Of a DNA stretch of 64,000 nucleotides, positions 26,499 through 38,310 are shown piece after piece (position 1 is the stretch's first letter; every line of letters begins with the position of its first letter). The translations under genes and the position numbers were made by a program. This stretch comes from Theropithecus gelada (Eukaryota; Chordata; Mammalia; Primates; Cercopithecidae): contig NC_037680.1 of NCBI RefSeq assembly GCF_003255815.1, positions 19,482,347 through 19,546,346 of the forward strand. The letters run 5' to 3'. Below the pieces are notes generated by a model that was not told the origin of the DNA, made no database searches, and worked only from the letters and a program-made list of their open reading frames with translations.

Positions 26499-27809
26499 GA
26501 ATAATAGTTTTCCAGTAACTTCTACCTTTGGTCAAAGACAATTTCTTATGAAGATTTCTGAGGACTTTTTAAAATAATTTCTCTCAAGATTTTGGAGAAA
26601 TAAAAATATTAATTAGAGAGTTAATATTTCAAAGGATAATAAGAGTCTACAGTAACTTACTCTGACATTAGTTTCCCAACAAGAAGTGATAGTTATTTTA
26701 AAACTAAATTATGCATCACTTCACTCCCTACTTTCATTATTTTCCACCTAAACATTGAGCACATGACTGGTGGCCTAATTATACGAAAAACATAAGCCAG
26801 ATGGCTTGAATTCTAAGCATTAAATTTAAGACTGATTGGACATCAGAAGCATCAACTATACCCCTCTGTTTAGTATACTCAAATCACAAAGCCAATAAAT
26901 GCCACAGTAATAACTACAACATGTCTTTTGTTATCATTATCATATTATATCCAAGTGTTAATGGCTGAAAACAGCCTTTTTCATAGCGAAATCTAACACC
27001 ATTTGGATCTTCAAATTGACATTAACATATAAGCATTAAGTGTAAGGTTTTTTAAAGTGGTAAAAAATATATATTTTCTACAGATGATGAATTACTAGAT
27101 ATTGGTGTTGAGAGAAACATTAGAATCTTTCATTGTACTTATTTTTGATCACTAACACAAAGCATAATCAATCATATCGGCATGGTACTAAGCAGAACTG
27201 AGTAAAACCTAACATTACAAAGGGTAGAGTATTCTCCATGGAAATTGCCAGCCCAAAAGATACTTCAACAGAATCTGCAAAACAGAAGCTTATAATCTAA
27301 AACAAAGACAAATATTTTTGTTCCAAAGGTAGGCCCAAAGAGATAGAACTTTTAAATCTCCGTATTTCTTACATATTTTTTTCTATAAAATATTTAACTC
27401 TTCTTTTTTCACATACTGCTAAAAATCTGCAACTAGTTTTGTACATATGCATGTGTTATTTTGTAGTTTTAGAGAACTGAATATACTTGGCAAAGGATGA
27501 GAAAAGCAGCATTACAAAGATGAGTTTTTCAAACAAAAATATAACAGAATATTATTAAATTCCTGACTCAATTCATTTTAAAAATTCAACTGCATCAATT
27601 TAGATTTCTTATGAAGCAAATATGGCATTTCCCTTCTTTTCAAACTAATTATAATCCCCAATGGGCAAAAACTTATTTCTCTTATGGCTTTTGCTACAGA
27701 TCAATCCAGAGTCTAGAATATTTGGCATGCATCCTGACTCATTGTGTAGGCTCCTTTTTAGCTTTGTTCAATAAAATTAAAATTTCACAGTTCCCTGTTA
27801 TTGTTAAGA

Positions 27810-27834
27810 CAGAAAGAAAGAAANAGAAAGAAAC
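27810..27834 (+). repeat. GAAA-type short tandem repeat with one ambiguous base
   Basis: An agaaagaaagaaanagaaag tract; the only N in the window is at 27824. Confidence 0.85.
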
Positions 27835-28086
27835 ATCAACGAATAATTGCACCTCCTTTTGGTGGAGAGTCAATGCACAAAAGTTACCAAAGTCATTGGA
27901 TGAAAGCTATGAAAAAACGTAATGTATTCATTCCACTTGGACTATTTAGTGACTCCCATATAGGTCATTCATTTTTTCCTATGAAAGCTAGAAGACAATT
28001 TCCTGGTCCCATTCATATGGCTAGGCTCTCCTTCAAGGGTTCTATTAGAACCAAAACATTTCAATGCAAAATAAATGCTATTATAC

Positions 28087-28145
28087 GGGCTCTCTCTCAC
28101 ATACACACTCTCTTCCTTTCTCTTTTTTTCTCTCCCTCTCTCTTG
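28087..28145 (+). repeat. CT-rich low-complexity tract
   Basis: Runs of CTCTCT and CTTTCTC mixed with a short cacatacacac segment. Confidence 0.8.
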
Positions 28146-28761
28146 CAGCAAAATATACATACACAAATACATTCACACATACAAAAAATAATTAGCAGAA
28201 AATAGGAAAAGAATAAATTTAGCAAAACAAATAAATAGGTGAAAGAAAAACACATGATATATCAAAAAATTACCATAAAATGTAGTGATCTAATAATACT
28301 ACAAAATAAAAAACCTTACTGAATTAACAGAAGCTGCTTTACACATAGAAAATAAGTTCCCCACACTACCAAGTTTGTAGAAAAATATACTTATTTTCAT
28401 TACAACTACTTTAAAAGTTTAGAAATATACCAGAAGTTAAATTATGTTTAAAAGTTTCTATTAAAAAAGATAATAGCATATGTACACATCATGGTTTCAA
28501 AGAAGCAAGATAGAACTATGCAATTATTTTTTTAAAGTTTTAGAATTAGATTGAAAATCAATCAACAGATACCAGTCACACACACATACCAGACAAAATG
28601 TTCAAAGTACATCCTGAGAAATAGTGATTCCATAGAATGTCATTAACTGCTATTTTACAATTCATCTGGGATCAAATAACTATAGAATGCCAAAAAATGG
28701 AAAGCAGTAAAACAATATGGTTTTCATTTCTATCTCTCCTATATTATACTGCCCCACAGGC

Positions 28762-28783
28762 TTTTTTTTTTTTTTTTTTTTTT
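28762..28783 (+). repeat. Poly-T tract
   Basis: A 22-base T run in unique sequence. Confidence 0.9.
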
Positions 28784-30153
28784 AATTGCCTGTGTGAAAA
28801 GTAGAGAAAGTATCATCTCAACAATGAGTAGGATATTAACCAGAAGTTTTTTTCAGGCAGGTAGAAAATGTAAAGTTCCCTTCTGGATCCTGAGAGATTG
28901 TGAAAAGGAAAAAAAGATGGGAAAGTTGTAGAAAGATCAGCTGCACATATTCTCAAGACATCAGGGCAGCTCTCAGATTGATATGGGATGGACCAAGACA
29001 CTGGAAAGATAAGCGTCACACTCACCTGGATTTACCATGGGAAAAGGCCAAGCTTCTAGGAGAAACAATACTGGATGCACACAACATTTTAAAAAATTTA
29101 GGAGTTATTTTGTGACATTAAAAGTTGGTAGAAGTTAGAAGTATAAGCTTGAGGCAGTATTCCTGGCTCCTCACAGGACCTAGGAGGTTTACAGGGTCAT
29201 GTGCTGCTGTAAGGATCTTGGCTCAAGGAGTGTCATATATCAACAGCAACATAAGAGTAAGCAGCAGCTCATCAAGAATAAAGACTTGAAGACAGCGAAA
29301 CCCACAGGGAGTGAGGATGCCTGCACTTCATAGTCAGATTAGAGCACAGAGTGCAGATCAGACCAAACCCCATCAGAGACGAATGAGTTTCCAGAGACTG
29401 TGTGAATAGGAGGCCCTTTCTCCTTTCCAGCTGCTAACAGGAAGGTACATAATCCCATGCTCCTAAATATCTAGATAGAGAGATACTGTGATACCATATG
29501 TTAGAAAATTCAAAATCTGTCTCCCAGCAGCCTCCCTCAACAACATACCCCAGCACACCCGCTTCATTCACAAGTCACAGCCACACAGGATAGAGGCACT
29601 GAGGATGTTCAGATCATCTGTTTGCTAGTCAAAATATGGTACATATATTTATAACCTACATTTAAATTTGGGAAATACTGATTAAAAATACGACACAGAT
29701 GTCCTAACAAAATATTTGTAAGTGTGGACCATTTTCCAAGATACAAAATTTAAGTACATTATCTTTACTATATATAAAAGCATGAAGCTTTCCTCCAAAG
29801 GTTATCTTGAAACCATGGAACAAACAATTTCTAAATGTTATTCTAAATGGAAGTATATTTACAAAGTACATCTACATACTATATATTGAATTTATATATG
29901 CATATTTACATAGTTGTATAATTATATAGTACAAGTAAAAAATAATAAATGTGAATAATACATGATCACTTCAGGAGAGTGGGAAGAAGAATGGGGAAGG
30001 GAAGAGGAGGATTTTAGTGTTATTGTAGAAATTTAAATGTATTAAAAGACATATCTTATACCAAATTTTAAAAACTATTAAAAATAGTACACGACACTTA
30101 TTATATAATTTACATAACATGATACTTGTTATATAACAAGTCTATATGTGTGA

Positions 30154-30450
30154 CTTTTTTTGTTGTTGTTTTTCTGAGATAGGGTCTGTCTCTGTCACCT
30201 AGGCTACAGTACAGTGGTGCAATCATGGTTCACTGCAGCCTCAATCTCCTGGATTTAACCAACACTCCAGCCTCAGCCTCCAGAGGAGCTGACACTACAG
30301 GTGTAAATTTTTAAATATATTTTTTTTCTGCAGAGATGGGATCTCACTATGATGCCCAGGCTGGTCTTGAATTCCTTGACTCAAGCAATCCTCCCGCCCT
30401 GGCCTCCCAAAGTGCCAGGATTACAAGCATAAGCCACCACTCCCAGTCTG
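30154..30450 (-). mobile_element. AluJ-like element, antisense
   Basis: T-rich tail with TTG interruptions, then gagatagggtctgtctctgt and a second monomer from gcagagatgggatctcacta. Highly diverged. Confidence 0.85.
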
Positions 30451-30514
30451 AAATATTTTATAATTTAACATGTACTTGCTTTAACTTTATAAAAACAGTT
30501 ATAAGGTAATAAGA

Positions 30515-30648
30515 GTACTTATAGCTTATAGTTATAACTGTATAGCTTATAATTGTATAGCTTATAAATGTAGCTTATAAGCTTAGAACTATAGCTTATA
30601 ACTTATAAATGCAAGCTTATAGCTTATAACCGTAGCTTTGAGTAGTGA
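30515..30648 (+). repeat. AT-rich minisatellite built on TAGCTTATAA
   Basis: The core agcttata recurs about eight times in 130 bp with spacing mainly near 15-20 bp (for example gtatagcttataatt and gtatagcttataaat). Units are degenerate. Confidence 0.85.
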
Positions 30649-32429
30649 GTTTCAAATTCCCTGATCACATATTTAAAGGAAAATAAAAGCACGTGTTGAT
30701 AGGTTCTGTCTTTTTGGTTGAATGTTTTCAGTGTCGTGTTGGGAAAGCCAGGTTGCAAAAGATACAAAGACACTATAAAAAGTTCAAGTTCTCTTCACGA
30801 GCTCTAGTTAGTGTGACGATAGCTAACACATTAATTAAAGATCATTAGCCAAACAGCAAGTTATAAAATGAGATTGCACAAAAGCAGCAAATGAGGTTGA
30901 ATCAACTTAGAGGCAAGAATCTTCTTTGAAAACTCAGAATTATAGATTAGATGAAAGGATGCAGGAAAATAAGCAGAAAGCAAGACGACAGAGAGGAGTC
31001 ATATGGCAGAGCAACAGTGGTTGCTAGAAAGTTGGGGCATGAGTGCAGAGTCAACCACTAGAGACCAAACAGGAAATTGCTGATAAAAAGAGAAAGTATT
31101 TTAGAGGCATTGAGAATGCAAAAGAATCTAAACTGTAAACTGGGGAGAGAGAACATAATAGAAAGATCCAGATTCTAATACCATCTTATGAGTTCAATTT
31201 TAGAAAAATTTCAACTCTGATTACTAAGCAGACATGTGATGCTAGTATAGTCTGTCAAATTCTTAAATCCTCTATTAGTTCTTGAAATAGAATAGAGTAG
31301 GCTGAAGGTGAAGAAAGTTTGAAGTTGAAATTCCAAATAAATATTCTGGAGCTGCTACAATCGGGATATTCTACTTATTTTGGTCAGGCATTCAAACCTG
31401 GTGTTTGCCCAAGATTGTAATAAACAGTGCAACAGCCCTACAAGAGCATTCCTCCACGGTCTAATATAATTGTATTTGTGTACATTTTTTAAAACTTGTT
31501 TTTCCCTTGGTATAAAGTTTAAAAGAGCAGACACCTTCGAGCAAATAGAAGTGATTTTATACAAACTATTAACAACTCACAAAATGAATTTGTAACTATC
31601 TTGTCATGAACACGAGGCTAGCATAGATTTAAATTTTTACTCAGGCAAAAATAGAGCTCCAAGATGTTCTTTAAAGACCTTTAATAATTTAATCCAAATG
31701 TGCCAAATGTACATTTTTACAGATTCATAAATTCAGCTGTCTCAAAAACCAGGTGTTAATAAAATGGGAAGTTATATAGTTAATTTAATTTTTAAAATTT
31801 ATATCCAAAGTTTCACCAAGACTAAATTATTAATGCTGGTCTCCTACACTATATTGAATTTACATCTATTCAAAGTCTCCTTCAATTATACATTAACATA
31901 CAATTTTTTCATAGATTGAACATTTGTTGTTAAAATTGTGAGTACTCATAGACCCAATTATACCAGGTTAAATTCAATAAACATGGTATTTCAGTAAATA
32001 TAAATATAGAATTTAAAAAATATTTACAATGATTATTATTTTAATTCCCTACACTATATATATATATTGTATGTGTTAAGTTACTCTGCTTCATTTTTTT
32101 CATAGTGCTTCTCTCTCTCTTTCTCTTGCTTCTATATTGCTTTCTTTACATAATTTAAATAAAAACAAAACAAATTGTTTAAATTAGAATATGTCAAGGT
32201 AGAACAAATTACAATGTTCAGACTTTAGAAATGAAATAATCCTATTGATAATGGAACTATAGATAAATACAAAAATTGGTGCTGAGAAGTAAGAGATAAC
32301 AACTAGGTGAACTTCAAGAGCATAATAGAATCTCCCCTTAAACATAGCACGGGTTAAGAAAACTATGGACACAAACTGAAATAAAAATGGATTCTAAATA
32401 GAGATCCTGCAAGAGGGGATAGGTTAGAC

Positions 32430-32600
32430 ACTCATCCCACACTTAATGCAATCCTACTCTACATCCTGCTAAGTCCTGAGGATATGGGACATGTGAAATA
32501 GTGAAACACACCCATGCTTCTAGACAAGATCGGTTCTTAGACATAAGGATACATAACTGAGTCAAACGATAAGGACTTGGCATAACACAGTGAACCTTTG
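32430..32600 (+). repeat. Possible L2-like fragment
   Basis: Weak similarity to the old repeat type seen at 5995-6460 (tgctaagtcctgaggatatg). Low confidence. Confidence 0.25.
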
Positions 32601-32865
32601 CAAAGTGTTATGTTTCTTTCCCATTCAATAAAAACACCAGAAGGAGAATCATCCCAGGGAGTGTTAAAGAATTAGCATAAATATGTAACATTTCTATATT
32701 TATTGAGGACAAAAGGAAACAAGGTGGCCACTCATCCCTTTCGAAAATAAGGGGCATGAAATGCTGTACTAAGATATCACATAGAATTTTCTTTACATTA
32801 ATTAGCACCTGTGCACAATAAAATTGTATAACTCAAATCAGATGACAACCCTCCATCCTTGCTCC

Positions 32866-32867
<2 letters not shown>

Positions 32868-32911
<44 letters not shown>
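32868..32911 (+). repeat. (GT)n microsatellite, 22 units
   Basis: Uninterrupted GT repeat. In the transcript it lies about 2.1 kb downstream of the fourth LDLa exon. Confidence 0.97.
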
Positions 32912-32913
<2 letters not shown>

Positions 32914-33064
32914 ACTGGTCTGGAACTTACAGCAATACTAGTGGCTGGGAGAATCCTATATAACTTCACTACTGAAAACATTTAAATATATTTTTCTCTT
33001 CATATGGAAAGAATGAAGTATATCTATGCTGTATCCACAGAGGTTCAAAGCAGATGCTTTGGTT

Positions 33065-33260
33065 TCCAATAACCCTGGAGTCACATCCCAGTTACAGGAC
33101 TTGCTAGCTGTAGGACTTTAGACAAGTTACAGAACCTCTTTTTGCCCACTTTCCTTATCAATGAAATAGGGGTAATAAAGAGATTAAGTAAGATAATCAC
33201 TCTAAAGCTTTTAACATATTTCTCGGGCCATATGGTTACCATCAACTAAATATTCGGTAT
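33065..33260 (+). repeat. MIR SINE
   Basis: MIR order is clear: ctagctgtaggactttagac, caagttacagaacctctttt, tcaatgaaataggggtaata. Confidence 0.75.
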
Positions 33261-33737
33261 TGTTGTTACTAAGGTGATTGATAATAATCTATTTGAAGCA
33301 TATAATCTACCAAAACAGAGTTAAATCATGCTAAAGTGAGGAAAAGGAAAGAGAGGAAAATACAGAAATAACAACCCAGTCCAGAAATTGTTCAGAATTA
33401 ACAAGTCATTATTTCACTTTTGTTTGGTAAGTGAAAATGCAAAAGACAACAGAGTAAACTAGCCAGTAATATAAACTAGCCCACAAAAGTCCTTGGTAGT
33501 TGCTATGGACTAATTGGTGATGAATGCAGTTTGAGGCTTTGTGAAGTAATTCTGAAAACCAATTCCACAAAGTGGTAAATGGTAGTTTTATGATATTGTG
33601 GTAAGCTATACTGGTTGCATATTCTAAAGACCCAATTATAAGAAGATAGTATTAGGAAAATCACTTAGAGACATGTTATTATTGCCAGCACTTATACATG
33701 TAGCTCATAAGTGTTGTTGAAAATAAATGAAATTTCA

Positions 33738-34041
33738 GGCCGGGCGCGTTGGCTCAAGCCTGTAATCCCAGCACTTTGGGAGGCCGAGGCGGGTGGATCA
33801 CGAGGTCAGGAGATCGAGACCATCCTGGCTAACACCGTGAAACCCCGTCTCTACTAAAAATACAAAAAAAAAAAAAACTAGCCGGGCGCGGTGGCGGGCG
33901 CCTGTGGTCCCAGCTACTCGGAGGCTGAGGCAGGAGAATGGCGTAAACCCGGGAGGCGGAGCTTGCAGTGAGCCGAGATCGCGCCACTGCACTCCAGCCT
34001 GGGTGACACAGCGAGACTCCGTCTCAAAAAAAAAAAAAAAA
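33738..34041 (+). mobile_element. AluY, nearly intact
   Basis: Starts ggccgggcgcgttggctcaa, retains most CpGs and is flanked by identical gaaaataaatgaaatttca repeats (33719-33737 and 34042-34060). The middle A stretch is 14 bases and the tail 17. Confidence 0.96.
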
Positions 34042-34961
34042 GAAAATAAATGAAATTTCAGAGCACTTAAAGGTTTTTCATTATTTTCATTTTCTCCATA
34101 AAAGTTCAATGAAAGTACTGTGGAATCTAGCAAATGCATTTAACACACTTGTATGAAGTCTGGGAGTCCTATCCAGTTTGGACAAACTTTGTCTTTTCTA
34201 ATCAATTACTAGATGAAATGCTTTTTGCTTATCCAACAATGCCAAATTGGCGTATTTGTCTACAGAACAGGCTCAATTAATGTTAATAAATGCTGATAAA
34301 ATGAATTACACATAGCAAATACTCTTGATTTCTGTCTCAGTGTTAACAGCTTTAAGATAGAATCAAATATATTAAACAAAATAAATATATTCTCCATTTC
34401 TACAATGTCAATCAATAAATTATTGTAAATAAAATTATTTTAAGTGAAAATATTAATGTTTCAAAAGCAAATGCTGGCTTAAATGATCACCGTCATCTAC
34501 TAATACAGAAGAGATGCTTTTTATTCTTTTTTCACACTGTATTCTATTAAAGAATGACATACAATAATCATTGAATAACTACAGAATCTTAGGGATTTAA
34601 GCAAAAAAAAAATGAATTCCAGAATGATGTGAATATAGTGTTTCCTTATTTCTATTCACTAAATGCTAATGCTAGCATGTTCACACTCTAATATAAGAAA
34701 ATAATGGTCTTATTCTACCTCTTTGGTTTATCTTTTATAAAGTTCTGGGTTATATTAAGGAATATTTACTCTTCCATCTTATCACTCCAGGCTTTTTGTA
34801 AAGTAGCTAACCTACGTTTTTATGAGTCTGTGAACACAGAGACAAAACCTTTTCAGGTAAGACCTTAGTTTCAAAAGAATTGTGTTCAAATTTGCTTCAC
34901 TGTGGTTATTGCAGATGATGACCCAAAAACGGAGAGAAGACCCAGAGTCACAAACACTCAC

Positions 34962-35081
34962 CGCAGTTGGCCTCGTCTGATGCATCTGCACAGTCTGGAT
35001 CCTCATCACAAACCCACAGCTTGGAAATGCAATGTTTCGTAGTCTTACACTGGAAATAGTCTGGAGAACAGCTGTTTTCAG
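34962..35081 (-). CDS. LRP1B: LRP1B internal exon: LDL-receptor class A module (fourth)
   Basis: A 120-nt, phase 1-1 exon encoding one LDLa repeat. Visible pieces are [24 protein letters not shown], and [15 protein letters not shown]. Six cysteines are intact. The calcium-binding end is slightly unusual: the common DCGDGSDE is DCADASDE here, with both glycines replaced by alanine but all acidic ligands kept. The acceptor is ttcttcctaag and the donor gtgagt. This is the last LRP1B exon in transcript order within the window. The next LDLa exon is expected below position 1, because I found no further cysteine-rich exon on the minus strand of 1-34961. Confidence 0.95.
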
Positions 35082-35537
35082 CTTAGGAAGAAAACTGCTA
35101 TTAAAATGTAGCTTTGGAGAACATATTTATTTATTAAAAACAAATTTTATAGACAAATGTTTAAGGCAGTTTATCAAAAAAAGTATTGTCTTTAAATTAA
35201 TAGGACGCTGAAGGTGAGGAATTTTAACTTTTAATTTCTTATGAGATACTCCTGATATCCTCTCCTGTAAAAATAAAGAAAACATATTTTTGCAGTGATA
35301 CACTGATAAATATCAGAGTTTTCAAAAAAACTGTTGATTAGATATTTGAACACTAATTTTAAGAATTAAGAATTCAGGGACTTTCAAAATAAGTCTTCTT
35401 CCAGAAAAAAATAAGAATTCATAGGTACACATTTTTGTAAACTCAAAAATACCAAAATTGGAAGGCATTAAGTGAATAAGGAAATAAAAAGTACAAAGTT
35501 TATCAAAATGTCTAGGAATTGTGTTGATTTTTATACA

Positions 35538-35819
35538 TATATGGAGTCTTGCTCTGTTGCCCAGGCTGGAGTGCAGTGATACGGTCTTGGCTCACCGCAA
35601 CCCCCATCTCCCAGGATCAAGCTATTCTCCTGCCTCAGTCTCCCGAGTAGCTGGGATTAGAAGCACCTGCCACTGTGCCCAGTTAATTTTTGTATTTTTA
35701 TTAGAAACACGTTTTCACCATGTTGGCCAGGCTGGTCTCGAACTCCTGACCTCAGGTAATCCACTTGCCTCGGCCTCCCAAAGTGCTGGGATTACAGGCG
35801 TGAGCCACTGTGCCCGGCC
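35538..35819 (-). mobile_element. Alu, antisense, in the third-fourth LDLa intron
   Basis: Body from tggagtcttgctctgttgcc to ctgtgcccggcc. gtgttgattttt and gtgttgagtttt flank it. The A tail is almost lost. Confidence 0.92.
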
Positions 35820-36104
35820 TGTGTTGAGTTTTTGAGGAAAGTGAACATCCAACTTAGACTGTAAACTGCATCACAAATCCTAGTCAGTTCAATGCATCAT
35901 CTTCTAGAATGGCTAACCATAAAGAACTGGTACTGACTTTATTCTGAATGCACCCTCTTAATCAAATTGCTGGATGACTGCACATTATTTACTGATAAAA
36001 GTTTTAGAGGAATAAAATAAAACTTCAGCAAGACAGAAATGTTGACAGCAGTTCTGTTGAAGCCCTGAAACTTGACAGGTGCTCCATTGTTCACACAATC
36101 GGAA

Positions 36105-36162
36105 TGTGTGAGTGCGTGTGCAAGCATGTGCATGCCAGCCTATGTGCATATATATGTACATG
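36105..36162 (+). repeat. Alternating purine-pyrimidine tract
   Basis: Interrupted TG, CG, CA and TA steps (gtgtgagtgcgtgtgc, then gtgcatatatatgtacatgg). Potential Z-DNA; no function shown. Confidence 0.65.
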
Positions 36163-36792
36163 GTATAAACTGTTTTGCCTTCCATTTAACGTAATTTGAA
36201 TTTTGATGGAAGATGGAAATATGAGATGAAAATAAACAAAATATTTTACTATCATTCTTTCAAATAGTTCATTAAGATATGTTAAATAGAGCATTATTTA
36301 GAATTTTGTAGAAGTTAAACTTTTGTTAGACTATTTTACCCAGATTTTATATGTCTCTTCATGAGTACAACATGTATTTCATGGAGAAAAAAACTCTCTA
36401 ACTAAAAATAACTTAACTTCAAGAAATGAATTAATCAACAGAAGTAAATTACCTTTATCTACTTAATGTGAGCAAGCATACATTTAAAAAAACATAATCA
36501 ACTGTCATGTTGTATTTGATGCTTCTCTTAAGGATGATGTGGATGAATGAATGTTGTTCATGTTTGTCATAATTTCCAGGTAGATTTTAAAGTAAACTTG
36601 CCCATATTTTCATTTTCTCTATTTTTATTTAGAGCTTCTATCCCAGTTGGCACCTATTTCTAATTATTTGACCATAATTTATTTTTAATTTATCTACATC
36701 ATATGAGTTTATGAAGTATAGTAATAATTTTTAGACTTATTTTAGTTAGGAGTCAAAGTTAAGACAAGACAGAGCATTTTGAGCTGACTTAC

Positions 36793-36912
36793 GACAGTCT
36801 CTTTCATCTTCCTCATCACCACAGTCATCTTGCCCATTACATCTTAAGTTTACTGGGATACATTTCTGGTTCTTGGTACACTTGAATTGACCTGACAGGC
36901 AGACATGTGTGT
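36793..36912 (-). CDS. LRP1B: LRP1B internal exon: LDL-receptor class A module (third)
   Basis: A 120-nt exon with phase-1 boundaries encoding one LDLa repeat. Key residues: THVCLSGQFKC, KNQKCIPVNLRC, NGQDDCGDEEDERDC. All six cysteines and the acidic calcium cage are present. An unusual point is the EEDE stretch, where most modules have GSDE; LRP1 has GEDE at the equivalent place (recalled), so this is a family feature rather than damage. The acceptor is gttctag after a CT-rich tract and the donor is a consensus gtaagt. It sits between the 112-bp intron (upstream) and a 1.7-kb intron (downstream) that contains one Alu and an alternating purine-pyrimidine tract. Confidence 0.95.
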
Positions 36913-37024
36913 CTAGAACATAGAGAGAGAGGAAAAAAAAAATATGTGTCTGAATTTAAATCGCACAGACATAATCAGTTGAGAATTAGACTTACGTTCA
37001 TTAGTTAGGAATTTAATCACCTAC
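36913..37024 (-). other. LRP1B: LRP1B 112-bp short intron
   Basis: The complete intron between the second and third LDLa exons is only 112 bp, with donor gtaggt and acceptor gttctag. A CT-rich tract (plus-strand agagagagagg and an A run) precedes the acceptor. It contains no repeat. Confidence 0.93.
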
Positions 37025-37141
37025 CACAGTTGAGTTCATCAGAATTGTCTCCACAATCATTCTCTCCATCACAGATGAAAGCTGGTAGAGCACAGAGTCC
37101 AGTCCCACACTGAAATCGGCCTGGCTGACATTTAAATTCAG
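37025..37141 (-). CDS. LRP1B: LRP1B internal exon: LDL-receptor class A module (second)
   Basis: This 117-nt exon encodes a complete LDLa repeat of 38 residues between phase-1 boundaries. The six cysteines fall in FKCQPGRFQCGTGLCALPAF, ICDGENDCGDNSDELNC, with the calcium-binding pattern D-x3-D-x3-D-x-S-DE intact. The acceptor is ctcctctag and the donor gtaggt. One module per exon with symmetric phase is the usual LDLa gene structure and allows in-frame gain or loss. Only 112 bp of intron separates it from the next exon, unlike the 6.1-kb intron upstream. LDLa modules of LRP1B face the extracellular space and bind ligands such as uPA/uPAR-type and apolipoprotein ligands (family knowledge). No in-frame stop or missing cysteine is seen. 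Confidence 0.95.
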
Positions 37142-37561
37142 CTAGAGGAGAAAGCATAGATATTGTGGAATGGCAATCTTACCTCACAGCTTCTTAAACA
37201 GAGACTTTCTGGCATTCAAGATATTTACTACAATAAATATATCCTAGAACACAATGTGAATGTCTCTCATCTCGATAGCTATCAGATTCAAATGTTTAGC
37301 TTTGAGCAACTCAGATGGCTTCCAGAAAACATTTAATAAACCATACTTTAGAAGGTAGGAATTAATAACAGACAAATATTTTTTTAAAAAATTAAAAAAC
37401 AAAAGTCTCCTAATTTTAATGAAGTGATATTGAGAAGTTAAGTTGCAGAATGAAATTTATTGTAACAAAAATTGTTATTCCAATATCATTTTTTGAGAAA
37501 TAATTTCTCCTTGATCACTTGGCCTATGGTGTGTGTGATTTGACCACAATGCATATTCTTT

Positions 37562-37882
37562 CTTTTCTTTTTTTCTTTTTTTTTTTTTTATTTTTTCCTT
37601 CTGAGACAGTCTTGCTCTGTCGCCCAGTCTGGAGTGCAGTGGTGTGATATTGGCTCACTACAACCTCTGTCTCTTATGTTCAAGCAATTCTACTGCCTCA
37701 GTCTCCCGAGTAGCTGGGATTACAGGCACCCACCACCACGACTGGCTAATTTTTTGTATTTTTAGTAGATATGGGGTTTCACCATGTTGGCCAGGCTGGT
37801 CTCGAATTCCGGACCTCAGGTGATCTCCCCACCTCAGGTACCCGAAGCTTTGGGATTACAGACATGAGTCACTGCACCTGGC
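37562..37882 (-). mobile_element. Alu, antisense, in the first-second LDLa intron
   Basis: Long T-rich tail, then gagacagtcttgctctgtcg. Flanked by ccacaatgcatattcttt and ccacaatacatattctct. Confidence 0.93.
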
Positions 37883-38102
37883 CCACAATACATATTCTCT
37901 AGCACAATGTAAAGCAAATGTTTTCTATATCTATCACATTTTAAATCAGATTTATCAATATTCATCCCTATAATCCTATTATTATACAAGAGAACAATAT
38001 CTTATAAATGGCAAATATTTTATATACTATACATATATTATAACAAGTAACTCCTAAGTGATAATGCATTTTATCTTATCGTATTATCTGGGAATAACAA
38101 TA

Positions 38103-38310
38103 ATAAGGCAGGATCTGCTGAGGATCTACTATGTGTCAGGCACTGGGCTAGACCCCTTCACATACAGTTACTAATATCATCTCGTCATAACATTCTCATT
38201 TTGGCATCACCATTTTAGCAATGAGTAAACTAAATTTACTGAATATGAATAATTCATCTAAGTATGCACAACTTTTAAGTGTCAGACTCTGAATTCAAAT
38301 CTACTATGGT
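38103..38310 (+). repeat. MIR SINE
   Basis: gatctactatgtgtcaggca, ctgggctagaccccttcaca, and the ccattttagcaatgagtaaa block. Confidence 0.78.

Larger units (their letters stand above)
1..34961 (-). other. LRP1B: LRP1B intron (downstream flank, incomplete)
   Basis: At least 35 kb of intron follows the fourth LDLa exon in transcript order. Named repeats inside it are listed separately. Stretches in which I recognise nothing: 6470-7110, 7320-9030 (except poly-T at 7841-7873), 9350-10080, 10270-11380, 11725-12028, 13072-13431, 19390-20150, 20900-23198, 24070-25238, 25555-26190, 26515-30150, 30650-32430 and 34061-34961. 29140-29640 is somewhat less AT-rich than its surroundings but has no coding or repeat signature I know. 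Confidence 0.8.
35082..36792 (-). other. LRP1B: LRP1B intron between third and fourth LDLa exons
   Basis: A 1.7-kb intron. It holds one antisense Alu (35538-35819) and an alternating TG/CA/TA tract (about 36105-36162). The remainder is AT-rich with no recognised element. Confidence 0.85.

Noticed and set aside
29140..29640. A less AT-rich unique stretch as a candidate exon
   Set aside because: No LDLa, EGF or YWTD cysteine or motif pattern on the minus strand, and no consistent splice-bounded frame.
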